Below, one piece after another: positions 4,999 through 5,437 of a DNA stretch of 5,437 bases; position 1 is the stretch's first letter, and each line of letters opens with the position of its first letter. The position numbers and the translations under genes are program-made. The notes under the pieces are model-generated. The model made no database searches, was not told where the DNA came from, and saw only the letters and a list, made by a program, of their open reading frames with translations. Origin of the DNA: Desulfobacteraceae bacterium (GTDB taxonomy: Bacteria > Desulfobacterota > Desulfobacteria > Desulfobacterales > UBA11574); contig PKTV01000381.1 of assembly GCA_002868985.1 (NCBI GenBank), positions 1-5,437 of the forward strand, written 5' to 3'.

Positions 4999-5437
4999 TT
5001 ATTCGTTTTTCCCAAAAACTCTGTCGAGAATGACCGCTGCAGCGGACCTTACAGACAGGTGATTGTAATCTGTATTCCCTAAAACCGGATCAAGAACGTA
5101 GTCGGCCTCGGCCATAAAATTTTCTGAAAGCCCCCATCCGGTGCCCAGTATTAAAAGATACAAGGACCCATCTTGCAGCATCTCATGGAACCGCTTAAAA
5201 CTTATATTGCGGGAACTGCGACCGGCGCTGGTTACAACCGTTTTTGGAGAATCTCCGCCATTTTTACGTATATGCTCTATAACCTCATTCAGAGAATTTT
5301 TAACGACGATCAGTTTCAGCGCTTCTTTTCGTTTAGGATTATATGTCGCGCCTGTTCCTTCTAACCAATGCGAAACAATTTTTTTAACCAGTTCTTTTTG
5401 GTCAGAAAGTGGTGTTACCACATAAAATGACCGTACG
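4999..5437 (-). CDS. SPOUT-fold SAM-dependent RNA methyltransferase (Methyltrn_RNA_4 family), partial, 5' end outside window
   Basis: This is the C-terminal part of a putative SAM-dependent RNA methyltransferase with the SPOUT (knotted) fold; I know of no established RNA target for this family. About 145 residues are visible. Family hallmarks are a VVTPL segment followed by a DQKELV helix, the HWLEGTGATYNPKRKEAL stretch, and near the C-terminus LILGTGWGLS, then ADYVLDPV and LSVRSAAAVILDR, which form the knot and SAM-binding region. A GTG at 5421-5419 could be taken as the start, but the frame stays open to the window edge and encodes V-R-S-F-Y before VVTPL, which matches the family core. The true start therefore lies outside, and roughly 40-50 N-terminal residues are missing, judging by usual family length. 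The gene precedes rplS by 43 bases, and in related genomes it typically sits between trmD and rplS. Confidence in the family is good; the RNA target is unknown. Confidence 0.85.
   Translation of the reverse strand, partial: VRSFYVVTPLSDQKELVKKIVSHWLEGTGATYNPKRKEALKLIVVKNSLNEVIEHIRKNGGDSPKTVVTSAGRSSRNISFKRFHEMLQDGSLYLLILGTGWGLSENFMAEADYVLDPVLGNTDYNHLSVRSAAAVILDRVFGKNE

Noticed and set aside
1..5437. A CRISPR array, toxin-antitoxin pair, defence island or phage module
   Set aside because: No spaced direct repeats, no small overlapping toxin/antitoxin genes, and no nuclease or helicase defence genes. YraN has an endonuclease-like fold but is a housekeeping family in its usual gene context, and the nucleotidyltransferase lacks a HEPN-type small partner.

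Overview
The window reads as ordinary chromosomal DNA from a Gram-negative, probably anaerobic bacterium of the Desulfobacterota (Desulfobacterales-like). This is inferred from gene order. A SPOUT-type RNA methyltransferase of the Methyltrn_RNA_4 family lies directly before rplS, followed by rnhB, yraN and rsmI, an arrangement I associate with the trmD-rplS ribosomal/RNA-processing locus of sulfate-reducing 'deltaproteobacteria'. Base composition is moderate, and intergenic spaces carry inverted-repeat elements. No species can be named from the sequence alone.

All eight genes lie on the minus strand, so transcription runs from high to low coordinates. In that order they are: the C-terminal part of the SPOUT RNA methyltransferase (cut by the right edge of the window); rplS (ribosomal protein L19); a 331-base gap; rnhB (RNase HII); yraN (UPF0102, endonuclease-fold); rsmI (16S rRNA C1402 2'-O-methyltransferase); an Sfp-type 4'-phosphopantetheinyl transferase; a nucleotidyltransferase-fold protein of unknown role; and a secreted, membrane-anchored TPM-domain protein with a glycine-rich tail. 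From rnhB onward the spacing is tight (gaps of 60, 23 and 14 bases, plus two overlaps), which suggests one transcript.

The first five genes form a translation/nucleic-acid maintenance block: ribosome structure, rRNA modification and RNA:DNA hybrid removal. The last three are accessory to it. The PPTase activates carrier proteins. The nucleotidyltransferase and TPM genes overlap, with the TPM ribosome-binding site lying inside the nucleotidyltransferase gene, so they are probably translationally coupled.

The non-coding DNA holds three structured elements. The rplS-rnhB gap contains a branched hairpin followed by seven T on the minus strand (a probable rplS terminator) and a separate imperfect 16-bp inverted repeat. 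The left end of the window (1-104) holds a nested inverted-repeat element with two internal hairpins, MITE- or REP-like in build. A perfect 14-bp tandem duplication lies within the first codons of the PPTase gene. I see no tRNA, rRNA, CRISPR array, transposase gene or recognisable novel multi-gene defence system. The less-described parts are the nucleotidyltransferase/TPM pair and the repeat elements.
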